Source: DASSCW01 sp036556695
GTDB taxonomy: Bacteria > Chloroflexota > Limnocylindria > QHBO01
Direction of reading: 5' to 3'
Assembly: GCA_036556695.1 (NCBI GenBank)
Contig: DATBIY010000075.1
Coordinates: 1 to 8,931, forward strand
DNA: 8,931 bases
Position numbers and translations under genes: made by a program. Below are positions 4,971 through 8,931 of this stretch, in pieces; position 1 is the stretch's first letter, and the number at the start of each line of letters is the position of its first letter. The notes under the pieces are model-generated. The model made no database searches. It was not told where the DNA came from and saw only the letters and a program-made list of their open reading frames with translations.

Positions 4971-6370
4971 CCGCGCTGTCCGAGGACGACGTCGTCGCCC
5001 AGGTCGCTCGGCTGGCCGGCCGCTTCCCGCCGGGCTTCCTGTTCGGCGTGGCCTCGTCGGCCTACCAGATCGAGGGCGCCGCCGCCGAGGACGGACGAGG
5101 GCCGTCGATCTGGGACCGCTTCAGCCACGAGCCGGGACGCATCGCGAACGGCGAGACCGGTGACGTGGCCACCGACCACTATCACCGCCTGGCCGAGGAC
5201 CTGGACCTCATGCGGTCGCTGGGCGTGGAGGCGTACCGATTCAGCGTGAGCTGGCCGCGCGTTCTGCCGGCCGGCACCGGACCGGTCAACGAGCCAGGCA
5301 TGGCGTTCTACGAGCGGCTGGTGGACGGGCTGCTGGAGCGCGGCATCACCCCGGTGCTGACGCTCTACCACTGGGACCTGCCGGATGCGCTGCAGGCGCA
5401 GGGTGGCTGGGCCAGCCCGGCGATGATCGGCTGGTTCGCCGAGTACGCGGCCCTGCTCGCCGGCCGACTGGGCGATCGCGTGAGCCGCTGGGTGACCCTC
5501 AACGAGCCCCAGGTCTTCACCTTCACTGGCTACGCGCGCGGCAGGCACGCACCGGGCCATTCGGACTGGCCGATGGCGCTGCAGGCCTCGGCCGTTGCGC
5601 TGCAGGCCCATGGCGCGGCCGCCGAACGCGTTCGCGACGCCGTCCCGGGTGCGCAGATCGGTGTCTCGCTGGACATGAACCACGTCGTCCCGGCCACAGG
5701 CTCGGATGACGATGAGCGTGCGGCGCGCGTCCATCGCGCCGTCCAGCAGGAGTGGTTCCTGGACCCGCTTTTCGGCCGCGGCTTTCCGGAGCTGGCGCTG
5801 CAGACGCACCGTGCGGCAGGGCACCTGTCCGGGGTGGACAAGCTCTCGGCGCCCATGCCGGACGGTCATCGGCTGGACTTCATCGGCCTCAATTACTACA
5901 CCCGCGAAGTGATTGCCGCCGATGCCGGCGCGCTCCTGGGCTACCGCGTGGTGCAGGTGCCGGTGCCGCGCACCACCATGGGCTGGGAGGTGCATCCCGA
6001 CGGGCTGCGCCAGGTGGCGCTATGGCTGCAGTCCGCGTATCGCCCGGGGTCGATCATCGTCACCGAGAACGGAGCCGCCTTCCCCGAGCCGGCCAGCCTG
6101 GACGGCAAGCAGCTGGACGATGCCGAGCGGGTCGATTACCTGGCCTCGCACATCGCGGCCGCGGCCCGGGCGCTGGAGGAGGGCGTGCCGCTGGAGGGCT
6201 ACTTCGCCTGGTCGCTGCTCGACAACTTCGAGTGGGAAAAGGGGCTGGGCCAGCGCTTCGGCATCGTGCACGTCGACTACGCGACGCTGGAGCGCCGCCC
6301 GAAGGCGAGCGCAGGCTGGTACGCGGCCCTCATGAGGGCGCATCATGCCGCCAACCGGGGGGCCGCCTGA
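4967..6370 (+). CDS. Family 1 glycoside hydrolase (beta-glucosidase-like)
   Basis: This 467-residue enzyme hydrolyses beta-linked disaccharides or glycosides with retention of configuration. It has no signal peptide, so it acts in the cytoplasm on the imported sugar. The GH1 N-terminal signature is present (FLFGVASSAYQIEGA, residues 24-38, with Gln34 as a glycone contact). His135-Trp136 follow in YHWDLP. The acid/base Glu180 is in TLNEP, the nucleophile Glu367 is in VTENG, and Trp415, Glu422 and Trp423 form the sugar pocket (WSLLDNFEW). The catalytic glutamates are 187 residues apart, as expected, and the length is standard. The start is GTG 4967, overlapping the permease stop as GTGA. The frame stays open far upstream, back to about 4088, through the permease gene, but that part is a shadow without GH1 homology. 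Exact specificity (glucoside, galactoside, 6-phospho) is not visible, although ABC import argues against a phosphorylated substrate. Confidence 0.95.
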   Translation: MTALSEDDVVAQVARLAGRFPPGFLFGVASSAYQIEGAAAEDGRGPSIWDRFSHEPGRIANGETGDVATDHYHRLAEDLDLMRSLGVEAYRFSVSWPRVLPAGTGPVNEPGMAFYERLVDGLLERGITPVLTLYHWDLPDALQAQGGWASPAMIGWFAEYAALLAGRLGDRVSRWVTLNEPQVFTFTGYARGRHAPGHSDWPMALQASAVALQAHGAAAERVRDAVPGAQIGVSLDMNHVVPATGSDDDERAARVHRAVQQEWFLDPLFGRGFPELALQTHRAAGHLSGVDKLSAPMPDGHRLDFIGLNYYTREVIAADAGALLGYRVVQVPVPRTTMGWEVHPDGLRQVALWLQSAYRPGSIIVTENGAAFPEPASLDGKQLDDAERVDYLASHIAAAARALEEGVPLEGYFAWSLLDNFEWEKGLGQRFGIVHVDYATLERRPKASAGWYAALMRAHHAANRGAA

Positions 6371-6397
6371 CCACACGGCCAGTGGCCCGTTGCTTGC

Positions 6398-6402
6398 AGG
6401 GA
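6398..6402 (+). promoter_or_regulatory. Ribosome binding site for the membrane protein
   Basis: AGGGA lies 8 bases before ATG 6411. It favours that start over ATG 6345, which is inside the glycosidase gene and would add 22 polar residues ahead of the first helix. Confidence 0.65.
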
Positions 6403-6410
6403 AAGCGAGC

Positions 6411-7052
6411 ATGAGTGAGACGCTGATCGGGCTCGTCGCGATCCTGGTGGGCCTACTGGCATGCCTCGCCGGTTACGCGGTCTTCCGCGTCGTGCTGCCG
6501 ATCCTCGGCTTCTTCGTGGGGCTGGGACTGGGCGCGCAGCTGGCCGCATCGCTGTTCGGCGAGCCGTACCTGTCCAGCGTGCTGTCGTGGGTCATCGCCG
6601 TGGGAGTCGGCTTAGTGGTGGCAACCATCGCGTTCGTGTGGTGGTACGTGTCGGTGGCTTTGACCATAGCCGGGCTCGGCTATGCCATTGGCTATGGGGC
6701 CGCGGCCGCATTGATCGCGAACCCCACCGTGCTGGTCATCAGCGGCGTGGTGGTGGCGGTCCTGTTCGCGCTGGTCGCGCTGGTGCTGCGCGTGCCGGTC
6801 TTCATCGTCATCGTGGTCACCGCGTTCTGGGGCGCGAGCGCGCTGCTCGGCGGCCTCCTGGTGGTCATGGACCGCATCTCGCCGGATGCGCTGCGCAACG
6901 GCACGGTGGACGTGGTGATTCGTGCCTCGCCGGTGTGGCTGGCGGTATGGATCGGCATGGGCCTGCTCGGCGTGCTGGTGCAGTGGTTCACCACCGGCCG
7001 CGCCGAGCGACCGGGCGAGGTCCCGCCGGGGGAGCCAGTCGTCCCGGCCTAG
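6411..7052 (+). CDS. DUF4203/TMEM198-like multi-pass membrane protein
   Basis: This 213-residue protein is almost entirely hydrophobic. About seven helices can be seen, at roughly residues 4-20, 24-47, 57-75, 76-100, 106-126, 128-153 and 172-193. A short Pro-rich hydrophilic tail ends in PVVPA. The glycine-rich second helix (VVLPILGFFVGLGLGAQLAA) resembles the DUF4203/TMEM198 superfamily, whose role in bacteria is unknown to me. That family call is from pattern memory and is moderate. It begins 40 bases after the glycosidase stop on the same strand with its own ribosome site, so it could be cotranscribed with the sugar operon. Nothing in the protein suggests a part in sugar uptake, since it lacks an EAA loop or transporter motifs. 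It is clearly a real gene by codon bias and helix pattern. Confidence 0.85.
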   Translation: MSETLIGLVAILVGLLACLAGYAVFRVVLPILGFFVGLGLGAQLAASLFGEPYLSSVLSWVIAVGVGLVVATIAFVWWYVSVALTIAGLGYAIGYGAAAALIANPTVLVISGVVVAVLFALVALVLRVPVFIVIVVTAFWGASALLGGLLVVMDRISPDALRNGTVDVVIRASPVWLAVWIGMGLLGVLVQWFTTGRAERPGEVPPGEPVVPA

Positions 7053-7121
7053 ATCGCCGGTAAACCTGCCAGAACGTGTCATGAATCGGGCGTACAACAG
7101 CCTGGATGGGGCACGCTAATT

Positions 7122-7135
7122 CGAACGGACGTTCG
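7122..7135. promoter_or_regulatory. LexA (SOS) box upstream of uvrA
   Basis: CGAACGGACGTTCG has perfect CGAAC/CGTTCG-type arms. It fits every position of the Gram-positive LexA consensus CGAACRNRYGTTYG (core GAAC-N4-GTTC). It lies 25 bases before the uvrA start codon, over the expected -35 region of the promoter at 7144-7152. Bound LexA would therefore block uvrA transcription until DNA damage triggers LexA self-cleavage. Confidence 0.88.
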
Positions 7136-7143
7136 TATCGGTC

Positions 7144-7152
7144 TGGTATGAT
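7144..7152 (+). promoter_or_regulatory. Extended -10 promoter of uvrA
   Basis: TGGTATGAT contains a TG dinucleotide one base before a TATGAT -10 hexamer, i.e. an extended -10 that can work without a good -35. The expected start point, about 7 bases after the hexamer, falls at 7159-7160 and coincides with the ATG of uvrA. Bases 7053-7120, between the membrane-protein gene and this promoter, show nothing else I can identify. Confidence 0.6.
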
Positions 7153-7159
7153 CAAGCCG

Positions 7160-8931
<1,772 letters not shown>

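Noticed and set aside
6381..6396. Possible hairpin ACGGCCAGTGGCCCGT after the glycosidase gene
   Set aside because: Only 4-bp outer arms pair cleanly and no T-tract follows, too weak to call a terminator.
6345..6410. ATG 6345 as start of the membrane protein
   Set aside because: It overlaps the glycosidase 3' end, adds a polar leader and lacks a ribosome site. ATG 6411 has one.

Overview
The window comes from a GC-rich bacterium (roughly two-thirds G+C by eye, with strongly GC-biased third codon positions, TTG and GTG starts, and a Ser/Ala/Thr-rich lipoprotein linker). The style of the genes resembles high-GC Chloroflexota, such as Limnocylindria-type lineages, or Actinobacteria. I cannot settle the lineage from sequence alone. 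All recognisable genes lie on the + strand.

Positions 1-56 hold the 3' end of an unidentified gene. A 240-base regulatory region follows, with two hairpins, a 15-base GAATTC-containing palindrome and two copies of a LacI-family operator (219-230 and 262-279) flanking a possible promoter. From 297 to 6370 there is a compact sugar-uptake operon. In order it encodes a LacI/CebR-like repressor (TTG start), a lipoprotein sugar-binding protein, two ABC permeases and a cytoplasmic family-1 beta-glycosidase. The last three genes are chained by an ATGA and a GTGA stop/start overlap. A strong GC hairpin separates the binding-protein gene from the first permease gene and may set their expression ratio. 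No transport ATPase is encoded here, so the transporter must borrow one from elsewhere. Gene content and the operator core (TGAGAGCGCTCTCA, close to the Streptomyces CebR site TGGGAGCGCTCCCA) point to uptake and hydrolysis of cellobiose or a related beta-glucoside, autoregulated by the repressor.

Positions 6411-7052 encode a seven-helix membrane protein of the DUF4203/TMEM198-like type, placed 40 bases after the glycosidase. From 7160 to the window end is the first ~590 codons of uvrA, the nucleotide excision repair damage sensor. It is preceded by a perfect Gram-positive-type LexA (SOS) box at 7122-7135 and an extended -10 element so close to the start codon that the mRNA is probably leaderless.

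I found no tRNA, rRNA, CRISPR array, insertion sequence or phage signature. The window mostly shows known families. The points most worth a second look are regulatory (operator pair, intergenic hairpin, SOS-controlled leaderless uvrA) and a few protein oddities (vicinal cysteines and an Asp-rich loop in the binding protein, an extra-membrane insert in the second permease, a C-x2-H zinc pair in UvrA).
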